A stretch of 10,403 bases of DNA, taken from contig JAQGOE010000146.1 in assembly GCA_028293725.1 (NCBI GenBank), positions 1 to 10,403 of the forward strand. Reading direction: 5' to 3'. How positions within the stretch are numbered: position 1 is the stretch's first letter; each line of letters begins with the position of its first letter. The notes under the pieces are model-generated. The model had not been told where the DNA came from. It did no database searches and worked only from the letters and a program-made list of their open reading frames with translations. Positions 1-7,715 of the stretch are shown here, piece after piece. The DNA is from Gammaproteobacteria bacterium (GTDB lineage: Bacteria > Pseudomonadota > Gammaproteobacteria > Steroidobacterales > Steroidobacteraceae). A program made the translations under genes and the position numbers.

Positions 1-35
1 GCGGTGCCAGCGAACCCCCTTGATCCATCAAATTA

Positions 36-49
36 TGATAGCGCTACCA
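36..49. promoter_or_regulatory. Xyl-box-like LacI-family operator upstream of the GH3 gene
   Basis: The 14 bases TGATAGCGCTACCA form a near-perfect palindrome centred on TAGC|GCTA, with one mismatched pair in the arms. Read on the other strand it is TGGTAGCGCTATCA, which differs by one base from the Xanthomonas xyl-box as I recall it (TGGTAGCGCTAACA), the site bound by the LacI-family repressor XylR in xylan-use regulons. It lies 119 bp upstream of the chosen GH3 start, which suits control by a sugar-responsive repressor. I see no convincing -35/-10 pair. The palindrome is seen directly; the regulator and inducer are inferred. Confidence 0.6.
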
Positions 50-168
50 CAATGAAAAGTGCAATATTCGTCTGCGCCGATGACTTGGCCACGGTTCGCG
101 GGTCGCGTTTATGATGTCGCGACCCACTCGTGAGCGGCGCGTGTTGGGTTCAATCCGTAGGGGGAACA

Positions 169-2562
169 ATGGGACATTCGCGATGTGGTGCCGGGCGGCA
201 TGCTCGGTACGGGGAAAGTCTGGCCGTCGCCCTTCTGTTGGCTACTACTTTGGCCTCGGCAACAGCGATTGCGCGCCCGCGCGCCGACGCGCCGATCTAT
301 AAGGACTCCTCCGCCCCCGTAGAGCAGCGCGTCGAGGATCTCCTCTCGCGCATGACTCTCGACGAGAAGATCGCCCAAATCACCTGCATCTGGAACCGCA
401 AGCAGGAAATCCTGACTCCCGCCGGTGATTTCGATGCCGCCAAAGCGAAGCAGGTATTCCCGGGCGGTATTGGCCAGGTTGCCCGACCGAGTGACATCCG
501 CGGCAGCGGCAATCCTTACGACCATCCATTTCGAAACGCGCGCGAGACCATCACGTTGGTCAACGCGATTCAACGCTACGCGGTAAAGGACACGCGTTTG
601 GGCATCCCTGTGCTATTTCACGAGGAAGGTTTACACGGCTACGTGGCCCGCGATGCCACCAGCTTTCCCCAGGCGATCGCGCTCGCCAGTTCCTGGGATC
701 CGGATCTTTTGACTCGCGTATTCACCGTGGCAGCTCGCGAGATGCGCGCGCGCGGCGCACAACTAGCCCTAGCCCCAGTTGTCGACGTCGCTCGCGATCC
801 TCGCTGGGGTCGTATCGAGGAAACATACGGCGAAGACCCCTACCTCGTGAGCCAACTCGGTGTCGCGGCGGTACGTGGCTTTCAGGGGGACGCCCTCCCC
901 CTTGCACCCGGCAGAGTGTTCGCCACCCTTAAACACATGACCGGCCACGGTCAACCCGAGAGCGGTACCAACACGGGGCCTGCCGCCGTCTCCGAACGCA
1001 CACTCCGCGAGGTGTTCTTTCCGCCCTTCGACGCGGCGATCCATTCGGCCCACGCTTTGAACGTCATGCCGTCGTATAACGAGATCGATGGCATCCCATC
1101 TCACGCCAACTACTGGCTCTTACATGACATCCTGCGTGGCGAGATGGGCTTCACAGGCTCCGTCGACAGCGACTACGAAGCAATCGAGCAGCTCGTCGAC
1201 TTGCACCATGTCGAACCCGACCTGACTCATGCGGCCGCTCGCGCACTGCACGTGGGTGTTGATTTCGATCTGCCGGACGGCGCGGCCTACGCGAAGCTTC
1301 CCGAGGCGCTCGCCGCCGGCCTGGTCACACAATCCGAGATCGACGCGGCCGTGCGTCGCATGCTACGCATGAAGTTTCTGGCGGGCCTGTTCGAGAATCC
1401 GTACGCGGATGTGCATTATGCCGAAACCATCACCGCCAACGCAGAGGCGCGCGCGCTCGCGGTGGAAGCCGCGCGGAAGACAACAGTCCTTCTGAAAAAT
1501 GATGGTGCCCTGCCCCTCCACGCCGACTCCATCAAGACACTGGCGGTGATCGGCCCCAATGCCGCCATCGCTCAATTGGGCGGGTATTCCAACGTGCCAG
1601 CGCATACGGTCAGTGTCCTCGACGGCATCAAGGCGAAAGTGGGTAATCGCTTGCGCGTCGTAACAGCCGAAGGCGTGCGGCTCACCGACAAAGGCAACTG
1701 GTACTCGGACGACGTCACACTGGCAAATCGGGACGACAACCTCGCGAGAATCAAGGACGCCGTCAGCGTTGCGCAGGGAGCCGACGTAATCGTCCTCGTC
1801 CTGGGCGGCAACGGCGCGACCAGCCGCGAAGGCTGGGCAAAAAACCATCTGGGCGACCGCGAAGACCTGGGTTTGATTGCCCAGCAAGACGACCTCGCCC
1901 GCGCAATGTTTGCCTTGGACAAGCCCGTGGTGGTCGTACTCATCAACGGGGCGCCACTCTCGATTCCCGAGATCGCCGCAAAAACCAACGCCCTCGTGGA
2001 GGGCTGGTACCCGGGGCAGGAAGGCGGCACCGCTATCGCTGACATCCTGTTCGGTGACGCCAATCCAGGGGGCAAAATGCCCGTGACGGTAGCCCGTTCG
2101 GTGGGTCAGCTACCGATGTTCTACAACCAGAAGCCGAGCGCTCACCGCGGCTACCTGTTCGCCTCCAAAGACCCACTCTTCCCCTTTGGCTTTGGGTTGT
2201 CTTACACGACCTTTGACATCAGCGCCCCGCACCTGTCAGCGGCACAAATAAATGCGGACGCAACGGTGACCGTGTCAGTCGACGTCCGTAACACAGGCAA
2301 AGTCGCCGGCGACGAAGTCGTTCAGCTCTATCTGCACCAACTCGTCAGTTCGGTGACGCGCCCCATTAAAGAGCTCAAAGGCTTCCGCCGCGTGTCCCTC
2401 GCCCCGGGCCAATCCACAACGGTCCAGTTCACCCTGGACCGCGCGGCGTTCGCCCTCTGGGATGAGCACATGAAACACGTCGTCGAACCCGGCGCATTCG
2501 AGATCATGGTCGGCCCGAATTCGGCGGACCTGAAGACGGTCATCCTCAATGTGACTTCCTGA
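169..2562 (+). CDS. Exported glycoside hydrolase family 3 enzyme (beta-xylosidase / beta-glucosidase)
   Basis: A 797-residue GH3 enzyme that should remove terminal beta-linked xylose or glucose from oligosaccharides by a retaining mechanism, in the periplasm or outside the cell. A signal peptide (residues 1 to about 33, hydrophobic [15 protein letters not shown]) precedes the (beta/alpha)8 domain (about 50-380). This carries the family signature [17 protein letters not shown] (210-226), the substrate-binding K255-H256, and the likely nucleophile Asp335 in VDSDYEAI. The alpha/beta sandwich domain (about 435-670) holds the likely acid/base Glu554 in SREGW. A fibronectin-III-like domain (about 700-790) ends the protein. 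The ATG at 169 is preferred over a GTG at 130 because AGGGGG sits 4 bp upstream of it. HEEGLHGY and SREGW resemble the xylosidase-type branch, which agrees with the xyl-box-like site upstream; the exact substrate is unproven. The gene is intact and full length. Confidence 0.93.
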   Translation: MGHSRCGAGRHARYGESLAVALLLATTLASATAIARPRADAPIYKDSSAPVEQRVEDLLSRMTLDEKIAQITCIWNRKQEILTPAGDFDAAKAKQVFPGGIGQVARPSDIRGSGNPYDHPFRNARETITLVNAIQRYAVKDTRLGIPVLFHEEGLHGYVARDATSFPQAIALASSWDPDLLTRVFTVAAREMRARGAQLALAPVVDVARDPRWGRIEETYGEDPYLVSQLGVAAVRGFQGDALPLAPGRVFATLKHMTGHGQPESGTNTGPAAVSERTLREVFFPPFDAAIHSAHALNVMPSYNEIDGIPSHANYWLLHDILRGEMGFTGSVDSDYEAIEQLVDLHHVEPDLTHAAARALHVGVDFDLPDGAAYAKLPEALAAGLVTQSEIDAAVRRMLRMKFLAGLFENPYADVHYAETITANAEARALAVEAARKTTVLLKNDGALPLHADSIKTLAVIGPNAAIAQLGGYSNVPAHTVSVLDGIKAKVGNRLRVVTAEGVRLTDKGNWYSDDVTLANRDDNLARIKDAVSVAQGADVIVLVLGGNGATSREGWAKNHLGDREDLGLIAQQDDLARAMFALDKPVVVVLINGAPLSIPEIAAKTNALVEGWYPGQEGGTAIADILFGDANPGGKMPVTVARSVGQLPMFYNQKPSAHRGYLFASKDPLFPFGFGLSYTTFDISAPHLSAAQINADATVTVSVDVRNTGKVAGDEVVQLYLHQLVSSVTRPIKELKGFRRVSLAPGQSTTVQFTLDRAAFALWDEHMKHVVEPGAFEIMVGPNSADLKTVILNVTS

Positions 2563-3418
2563 GCAGCTGCGCGCGGATCACCTGCAATTCGCGCCGCCGC
2601 TTGGCGTCGGTCTTCGGGTAGGTCATTTTGAGTTCCGCCAGCGTCTCGACGACGATCCGGGAAACAATCAACCGCGTGTTTTCCTTGTCATCAGCCGGAA
2701 CGACATACCAGGGCGCCTCGTTGGTGCTGGTCGCACCCAGGCATTTCTCGTACGCCTTCATGTAGTCCTTCCAGAACTTCCGCTCTTCGACGTCCGCGGC
2801 GTTGAACTTCCAATTCTTCTCCGGATTGTCGATCCGCTGCAGGAAGCGTCTGCGCTGTTCCTCCTTCGATAGGTGGAGAAAGAACTTGATGATCCGGGTC
2901 CCATTGACATGGAGATGCCTCTCCATCCCCAGGATAGATCGATAGCGCTCACGCCAGATCGTCCCCGTATCCGCCGCCGCGATCCCCTCGGCGACGAGAA
3001 TCTCCGGATGCACCCGCGCGATCAGCACTTCCTCGTAATACGACCGGTTGAATATGCCGATCCGCCCCCGCTCCGGCAAATCGCGTGTCGTGCGCCACAG
3101 GAAATCGTGCTGCAGCTCAGTGGCACTGGGGTGTTTGAAACTGAATACCTGGCACCCTTGGGGATTGACCCCCGACATCACATGCTTGATCGCCCCATCC
3201 TTGCCCGCGGCATCCATCGCCTGGAAGATCACGAGGACCGCGTAACTGTTGGAAGCATAGAGGAGCTCCTGCTGCACCCTGAGCTGCTCGATGTGCTCCG
3301 CAAGGAGCCTTTGGTACTCCTCCTTCGACCCATACACCGCCGCCACTTTCGTCGGCCACTTCTTCAAGCTGACCTTCTCGCCTTCCCGTACCCGAAAGTC
3401 CCGCGGATTTATTTTCAT
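2546..3418 (-). CDS. ppk2: Polyphosphate kinase 2 family protein (PPK2)
   Basis: A 290-residue single-domain PPK2, a cytoplasmic enzyme that transfers phosphate between polyphosphate and nucleotides (AMP/ADP to ADP/ATP, or the reverse). Seen directly: Walker [10 protein letters not shown] (67-75), the following [10 protein letters not shown] (79-88), Walker B with [13 protein letters not shown] (118-130), and an Arg-rich lid (about 187-205, [17 protein letters not shown]). The length and the VNPQG segment resemble short class III enzymes that use both AMP and ADP; I cannot settle the class by eye. The ATG at 3418 has no clear ribosome-binding site. It overlaps (ATGA) the stop of the upstream response-regulator frame once that frame is restored, so translation is probably coupled. 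Its 3' end overlaps the convergent GH3 gene by 17 bp, with no terminator visible between them. Confidence 0.93.
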   Translation of the reverse strand: MKINPRDFRVREGEKVSLKKWPTKVAAVYGSKEEYQRLLAEHIEQLRVQQELLYASNSYAVLVIFQAMDAAGKDGAIKHVMSGVNPQGCQVFSFKHPSATELQHDFLWRTTRDLPERGRIGIFNRSYYEEVLIARVHPEILVAEGIAAADTGTIWRERYRSILGMERHLHVNGTRIIKFFLHLSKEEQRRRFLQRIDNPEKNWKFNAADVEERKFWKDYMKAYEKCLGATSTNEAPWYVVPADDKENTRLIVSRIVVETLAELKMTYPKTDAKRRRELQVIRAQLLRKSH

Positions 3419-4118
3419 ACCGGCCGCGACAGCCGTTGATCCTTCGGGTGCGATGCACCATGCGCTGTGACGTGGAGTGTCGAAGCCATATTCAGGAGAT
3501 CGGCGAGAGATTGGGCCTTCATCTTGCGCATCATGGTGCCCCGATGGGTCTTGACGTAATCTCGGAAAGACCCAACGCGGCCCCGACCTGCTTATTCAAG
3601 CGGCCTACGACAACCAAGGCCATTACCTGCCTTTCACGAGGGCTGAGGGACACATAGCGCTCGCGCAAAATCTGAACCTCCACCTCCCGATTCAATGCAG
3701 CGCGGCTTCTATCGAGGGCTTGCCGGACGGCGTCCAACAGTACCTCGCCTTCGAATGGTTTCGTCAGGAATTCAACCGCGCCTGCCTTCATGGCGCGCAC
3801 CGTCATCGGTATGTCACCGCAACCCGTGATGAAAATGACGGGCAGATACGGCCGATCCGCCACCAGGCTCTGCAGATCGAAACCATTGAGTCCCGGCATA
3901 GCAACGTCCAGGATCAAACAGCCCGGAGTCAGGGCGTTCGGATGTGAGAGAAATTCCGCTGCCGACGCGCAGATTATCGGCTGCCAGCCGGCGCTCTTGA
4001 TCAACAACTCGAGTGATTCCCGCACCGAGAGGTCGTCGTCGACAACGAACACAATCGGCGTGGCCAGCGACAAGACAGATATCCTCGGTTCGAGGTCGGA
4101 AGCGTTCACTATGAACAT
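3415..4118 (-). CDS. FixJ/NarL-type response regulator, frameshifted in the HTH
   Basis: A two-component response regulator: an N-terminal receiver and a C-terminal LuxR-type DNA-binding domain. The receiver (about residues 21-135) has the acidic triad DDD (27-29), phosphoacceptor Asp71 in LILDVAMPG, Thr98 in FITG and Lys120 in LTKPF. The HTH begins at LSPRERQVM (158-166). The ATG at 4118 is chosen because GGAGGA lies 6 bp upstream. As given, the frame ends at 3531, giving 195 residues that stop just after GLSEIT. Adding one base near 3554/3555 restores [20 protein letters not shown], the expected recognition helix and last helix, and the frame then runs to a TGA at 3415-3417 that overlaps the ppk2 ATG. 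So this is either a loss-of-function mutation or a sequence error. No histidine kinase is present in the window, so the partner is unknown. Confidence 0.88.
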
Positions 4119-4398
4119 GGTACATCCTCCGCATGCGACGGGACGCCGCTCCCCATGTCTTGTCCCACTTTCATGACAATGGGTCTGAGCGACCGAATCT
4201 TGGACGTTCCAGCTCAACCATGCGCCCCCCTGCTGCGGAGGCATTGCCCTGCGACCAACGGCCATGCCGCGGTCATGCGGCGTCGCACAATACAAGTACG
4301 CCCCTGCCTCTGCCCTAGTTACCGATACCAATGTGCAATCGCCTATCCCCAATTCTTGTGGTGGGATCACTCTCGTCTTCAGTGGCGCGAATCATTCC
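4119..4398. other. Intergenic region between divergent regulator genes
   Basis: About 280 bp separate the response-regulator start (-) from the AraC-type start (+), and promoters for both probably lie here. Open frames on both strands run through it, but none has a recognisable protein or a good ribosome-binding site. I see no confident -35/-10 pair, sigma-54 site or long inverted repeat. The only clear signal is the ribosome-binding site GGAGGA (minus strand) next to the response-regulator start. Confidence 0.5.
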
Positions 4399-4965
4399 AT
4401 GACACCCATCATTCCTGATTTGCTGACGAAACTAATCGCTGCCGTGACAGGCAGCACCGACCGCGATCGGACAAAGGCACGGGGCGCGCTGGAAGACGCC
4501 CTGGCCTCACTTGGAACAAACGTCGGAAATCGCGCGTCCCCGACCGCACGACCGCCTCGGGGCGGCCTGGGTGGCTGGCAGGCGAAGCGAGTCGCCGCAT
4601 ACATTGATGAGCACATTGGAATGCCCTTCAAGGCAAGTGATCTTGCCGCGCAGGTGCAGCTGAGCAACGCGCATTTTTTTCGGGCCTTCAAAGCGAGCTT
4701 TGGCACTACTCCCGCCGCGTACATCAGGCGACAACGCATTCGATTCGCGCAGGATTTGATGGTCTCGACCGGCTATCCACTCTCGCAGGTCGCCCTGGAG
4801 TGCGGAATGTGCGACCAGTCGCATCTGTGCCGCTCATTTCGTCGGCTTGTCGGCAACACCCCTTCCCAGTGGCGTCGGCAATTTGCCTCTGATCCGGAGG
4901 CGCGCACGAACAGGCCCGCCCCCTTCCCCAATCACGACGTCGGTATGAATCTGGCGGGAGAGTAG
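4399..4965 (+). CDS. Short AraC-family transcriptional regulator
   Basis: A 188-residue protein made mostly of the AraC-type double helix-turn-helix. The first HTH is about residues 77-98 (KASDLAAQVQLSNAHFFRAF). The second is about 125-148 (GYPLSQVALECGMCDQSHLC), followed by the conserved SFRRLVGNTPSQWRR. The N-terminal 55 residues have no recognisable sugar-binding cupin or sensor domain, so the effector, if any, is unknown. The C-terminal 25 residues are a low-complexity tail. The start is uncertain: ATG 4399 is the first Met near the conserved part but has a weak ribosome-binding site, while the frame stays open to an ATG at 4264. It diverges from the response-regulator gene and could regulate it, the ppk2 pair or itself; that is inference from position only. 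Confidence 0.85.
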   Translation: MTPIIPDLLTKLIAAVTGSTDRDRTKARGALEDALASLGTNVGNRASPTARPPRGGLGGWQAKRVAAYIDEHIGMPFKASDLAAQVQLSNAHFFRAFKASFGTTPAAYIRRQRIRFAQDLMVSTGYPLSQVALECGMCDQSHLCRSFRRLVGNTPSQWRRQFASDPEARTNRPAPFPNHDVGMNLAGE

Positions 4966-5073
4966 TCGATGGATGCCAAGGTGCCGATGGCGCCTCGGAG
5001 CTGCTGCAGGCGGTAGAGTTGGAAGTTATCCTTGAGAAGTCGGCCTGACTCTCACCCGAGGGAAGCTAAGGAA

Positions 5074-5147
5074 TGGAGGCTAGGGTCGGAATCGAACCGG
5101 CGTAGACGGCTTTGCAGGCCGCTGCATGACCACTCTGCCACCTAGCC
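5074..5147 (-). tRNA. tRNA-Cys (anticodon GCA), CCA encoded
   Basis: On the minus strand a 74-nt cloverleaf can be drawn. The acceptor stem GGCTAGG pairs with CCTAGCC, followed by discriminator T and an encoded CCA. The D stem is GCA/TGC, the anticodon stem GCGGC/GCCGT encloses the loop CTGCAAA with anticodon GCA, and the T arm GCCGG-TTCGATT-CCGAC has one C-A mismatch. Layout and size match bacterial tRNA-Cys. No poly-T terminator is visible just downstream. The only structure there is a weak hairpin (GGTGCC/GGCGCC) near 4981-4995 in the otherwise featureless gap to the AraC-type gene. Confidence 0.95.
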
Positions 5148-5190
5148 TCGCGAGAAAATGACTCGATGACGTCATCGCAGGTCGCGAAAT

Positions 5191-5216
5191 CGAAAAGCCC
5201 CGCGCAGGCGGGGCTT
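5191..5216 (-). terminator. Intrinsic terminator of the minus-strand operon
   Basis: A perfect 9-bp GC-rich stem (5195-5203 with 5208-5216) and a 4-nt loop are followed on the minus strand by TTTTCG. The T tract exists only in the minus direction. It lies 16 bp past the stop at 5233 of the last right-hand gene and upstream of the tRNA-Cys start, so it closes the right-hand operon and insulates the tRNA. Its position also supports the 5233 stop as a real gene end. Confidence 0.85.
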
Positions 5217-5232
5217 CCGGGTCAAACCATGC

Positions 5233-6040
5233 TCAAGGGGGCTGATAATACAGGAAATTCTGGTTTTGACCAGTGGTCGACGAGCGGCGATAGACCTTGG
5301 CGGCGGGGCAGATTTCAAGAATCTCGATCCGCGCGGACGGCTTGCCGCCACCCTCGCCCCTGAGAGCCAGGGCGGGCCATTGGGGAAGTGGCACCAGCTG
5401 ACCCTTGATCGATGCGCCCACGGCCAGTCTCGATGGCTGAAAAGCAAGGATGCCATTTACCGGCAAATCGCCCGTATCGGGATCGGCTCCCGGCCCCTGG
5501 TGGTGCCACCTTCATTTACGAGGTGGATCGAATAGACGACTCGCCTCCGACGTAGGCGATCTTACGGTAGCGCTTGGGGCAAAGAGTCGACGTCTGCGAG
5601 TCGTCGTCTACATCTTCCACGTGAATGTCATAGACGACCTTGAGCTTCATCCCATCGACCGTTACGCGGAAGGACAGCGTGTCGGTGCCGAAATAGCCGC
5701 TGTCCGGTATGTAATACACCAGCACCGAGCCGCTCTTCTCCACGGATTGCAGTCGGCCATGCGTCGGCCCCTGCAGAACGCTGGATTGCGCGGACTCCCA
5801 ATGAGCCGCCTTGTGCTCCAGACCGAAGACGAAATTACGCGCATCTCCTATCGGCGCCAGATTGTTAGTGGCTAACAGCATGCCAGGAAACTTTGGCCGG
5901 ACGGCCGGGTTGCTGACGAGCTGACATACCCCGAACGTCCGATCGAACTCTGCGTGCGTCGGCTGCTGCACCTGCCCGGCCTGGGCGAGTGTAATGGCGG
6001 AATATTGCGGAGGGACGCTTGGTATATCCAACGGCAACAT
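5233..6040 (-). CDS. Ig-like domain protein, apparently frameshifted twice
   Basis: The ATG at 6040 follows GGAGAG at a spacing of 6 bp and opens a 174-residue frame ending at 5516. Residues about 89-141 look like one bacterial Ig-like/cadherin-like unit of the kind found in giant adhesins (GPTHGRL, then YYIPDSGYFGTDTLSFRVTV, then VVYDIHV). There is no signal peptide. Past 5516 the strongest coding signal, with GC-rich third positions, moves to another frame (PVNGILAFQPSRLAVGASIKG ending in NQNFLYYQPP) and stops at 5233, 16 bp before the terminator. A short stretch of the third frame between them (VVYSIHLVNEGGTT) also looks coding. One missing base near 5537-5545 and one near 5485-5497 would join all three into a protein of about 269 residues. 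Otherwise the 174-residue product stands alone, and the downstream frame is a remnant or a TTG-started gene. Function unknown. Confidence 0.7.
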
Positions 6041-6128
6041 AAGAAACTCTCCATGGTCGAGGCGGCCCCGGACCTGGCGGGGCACGAGTCACTTCGGATC
6101 CGCGCCGGCCACCTTGCAGCCCACGAGC

Positions 6129-6851
6129 CTAACCGGAGCGGCCGGCGGGACTGGAGTAGAACGCGGCCATGCCGTCGATCTCCTCCTGCGTGAAGTCTGT
6201 GTAGGCATCGCGCTGCACGCAGTTGGCGTTGTGAACCCATACGCCCCACTCGCCGACGTAGTAGGTATGGTTGTCCTCGACTTCGAAGTTGTAAACCCGG
6301 GTCCGCAGACGACTCTCCAGATCGGCCGGATCGATTTCCGGGCGCGAGACGTGCTCGTAGTTGAATACCACCGAGCCGTCGCGCATATCGATGGTGCGCC
6401 CGTCACCCGTGCCGCGCAGGCCATTGACGAAGCCGTCCAACCAGCCAACTCCGTCGACATCCGTGCGGAACACGGTGGCGCAGTTATAGACCTCACACGT
6501 GCTGCCGTCAGGCAATTCCAGGAATTGACCTTCGGCCAGGTGATCGGCGCGCGTCCAGCCGACATCCTTCACCCAGAAGGGATGGTTCCCGGTCGCCACG
6601 AAGCCGATGCGCTTCGCCGGGCCGTTCTTCCAGACATCGACGCACACGACCTCCTCGTCCTCGAACGAGAACGAGCGCACGACTCGCTTGTAACCGACCT
6701 CGCCTTTCATCTCCGGCTGTGACAGCACCCAGTCACCGATCTTGATCTGCTCGATCGGAACCAGGCCGTCCTTGGTATGCACCAACGTGCCGGCAACGAA
6801 GCATGCGCCATCAGCGGAAACCGGGCGTAGCGGCTTGGTGATGTTCGCCAT
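6129..6851 (-). CDS. Stand-alone Hint (hedgehog/intein) domain protein with DUF2059-like tail
   Basis: A 240-residue protein that is almost entirely a Hint autoprocessing fold, as in inteins and the pretoxin-Hint of polymorphic toxins. Seen: the nucleophile-block Cys17 in CFVAGTLVHTKDGLVPIEQI (17-36), the block-B motif TGNHPFW (87-93), and the terminal block VYNFEVEDNHTYYVGEWGVW (187-206) ending in VHN with His207-Asn208. These are the residues used for the acyl shift and Asn cyclisation. Only 16 residues precede Cys17, and there is no signal peptide. The tail NCVQRDAYTDFTQEEIDGMA plus AFYSSPAGR recalls DUF2059 helices and is too short for a toxin. An extra base near 6134-6137 would replace the final residue with a short extension ending at 6089. 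A GTG at 6872 is the alternative start; neither start has a good ribosome-binding site. The frame is the same as that of the preceding gene, separated by one TAG. Confidence 0.85.
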   Translation of the reverse strand: MANITKPLRPVSADGACFVAGTLVHTKDGLVPIEQIKIGDWVLSQPEMKGEVGYKRVVRSFSFEDEEVVCVDVWKNGPAKRIGFVATGNHPFWVKDVGWTRADHLAEGQFLELPDGSTCEVYNCATVFRTDVDGVGWLDGFVNGLRGTGDGRTIDMRDGSVVFNYEHVSRPEIDPADLESRLRTRVYNFEVEDNHTYYVGEWGVWVHNANCVQRDAYTDFTQEEIDGMAAFYSSPAGRSG

Positions 6852-6875
6852 AGGCAATCTACGGCATCTCACAGC

Positions 6876-7431
6876 CTACGACGGAATCTGCGCGTAGGAG
6901 GCGGCTTCTCCCACCAGTTCTCCTGGAGCAGCCAGGCTGGATAGATAGAGAATCAGATGCTCCTTTTCACCGCCCCCCCAAAGGTGAATCCGCAACACCA
7001 GGTCAGGCTTGCCGTCGTGGTCAAAGTCTCCGAGCGCCATGACGTCGAGGTCGCTCAACATCCCGCGACAGGTTTTCCTCCTGCAGTCGGGTTGCGCACT
7101 CATAAGGGCCGGTCTGCAGATCGACGCCATGCACCAGTATCGATATGTCCTTCCCCTGCGGGCCGACGTCGGCACCATTTATTATTTCCAGAGGTGTCGC
7201 GCGCAGCCGGCATTTTTCGAGGTCGAACCCCAGCCAATCCGTCAATGGAATGCGCTTCTGCGGGTAAGGAAGACCGAACTCGTATGTGCTGGCCAGCAAA
7301 ATGAATGTCGAGTGCCGCTTGGAAGGGACTGGTGCTTGTTGGGCGGCCGAGACCGGAAACGCAGGCACGATAGCGCAAGCGACGACCGCAAGCGACAGTG
7401 CAATGTGCCTGATTTGACCTAACGAAATCAT
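6876..7431 (-). CDS. Sec-exported protein with FG-GAP/VCBS-like loop, frameshifted
   Basis: The ATG at 7431 (or GTG 7437, which overlaps the preceding stop as GTGA) begins a clear signal peptide: HIALSLAVVACAIVPAFPVS with probable cleavage after Ala29 or Ala30. The first frame runs to 7021, but its last residues (RDVERPRRHGARRL) look non-coding. From about 7064 a second frame carries LSDLDVMALGDFDHDGKPDL and ends SYAQIPS at 6876. Removing one G from the GGG (minus strand) at 7062-7064 joins them into a protein of about 184 residues. GDFDHDGKPDLVL is the Ca-binding loop pattern of FG-GAP/VCBS repeats, often found in surface proteins. The middle part (LASTYEFGLPYPQKRIPL, CRLRATPLEIINGADVG) matches no family I recognise. 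An internal ATG at 7061 in the second frame could in principle start a separate 61-residue protein, but it lacks a well-spaced ribosome-binding site. Confidence 0.75.
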
Positions 7432-7433
7432 AC

Positions 7434-7694
7434 TCACTTCGAATCTGAGGCGGCGGTTTTACAGCCTACGATCATTTGACCATTCACCTCGTCACTGTAG
7501 GAAGTGGTGTAGCCCTTGGTGCGGCATAGTCGTCCAGCCTTGGTAACACAGTTGCTCCAGTTCTGGTAGAAGCGGCTGCACGAGATAGCATAACCGGCCC
7601 GGCCGTCGGGCAGGTAAGTCATCCGGCTATGTGTGCAGCCCGTCAGACCAACGCCGCACACGACGGGTAATATGTAAACAATCAATCGTCGCAC
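7434..7694 (-). CDS. Small Cys-rich lipoprotein
   Basis: An 86-residue protein with an N-terminal hydrophobic stretch and lipobox LTGC, so Cys20 should be lipidated and the protein membrane-anchored. The mature part has four more cysteines (39, 49, 57, 78) in the pattern SC-N9-C-N7-C-GY, with WSNCVTKAGRLCRTKGY resembling small uncharacterised proteobacterial lipoproteins that have a W-x-x-C-x-x-A-x-x-x-C-x-x-x-GY core; two disulfides are likely. The GTG at 7694 is chosen because GGGAG lies 9 bp upstream and because it puts the signal peptide at the very N-terminus. Its TGA is overlapped or nearly touched by the next gene start. Function unknown; the operon position suggests a role at the envelope with the large surface protein. 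Confidence 0.8.
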   Translation of the reverse strand: MRRLIVYILPVVCGVGLTGCTHSRMTYLPDGRAGYAISCSRFYQNWSNCVTKAGRLCRTKGYTTSYSDEVNGQMIVGCKTAASDSK

Positions 7695-7715
7695 TCTGAT
7701 CGTCTCCCGCGAAGT

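Noticed and set aside
2873..3439. A 188-residue open frame on + opposite ppk2
   Set aside because: It is antisense to the Walker motifs of PPK2; the translation is Pro/Arg/His-rich with no domain.
4119..4370. N-terminal extension of the response regulator up to 4370
   Set aside because: The receiver domain begins soon after the Met at 4118, which has a well-spaced GGAGGA; the extension resembles no domain.
4264..4398. Longer AraC-type protein starting at 4264
   Set aside because: The extra 45 residues have no domain and no good ribosome-binding site, and would use up most of the divergent promoter region. Kept only as an alternative start.
5074..5147. tRNA-Cys as the attachment site of an integrated element carrying the right-hand operon
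   Set aside because: Elements usually insert at the tRNA 3' end, which here faces the left side (below 5074). The unusual operon lies on the 5' side. I found no integrase and no second copy of the tRNA 3' sequence.
6129..6218. A C-terminal toxin behind the Hint domain, with the next gene as immunity protein
   Set aside because: Only about 32 residues follow the terminal Asn, even allowing a frameshift, and the next gene is an Ig-like protein rather than a known immunity fold.
5994..6722. A 242-residue open frame on + opposite the Hint gene
   Set aside because: It is antisense to unmistakable Hint motifs, and its translation has no family features.
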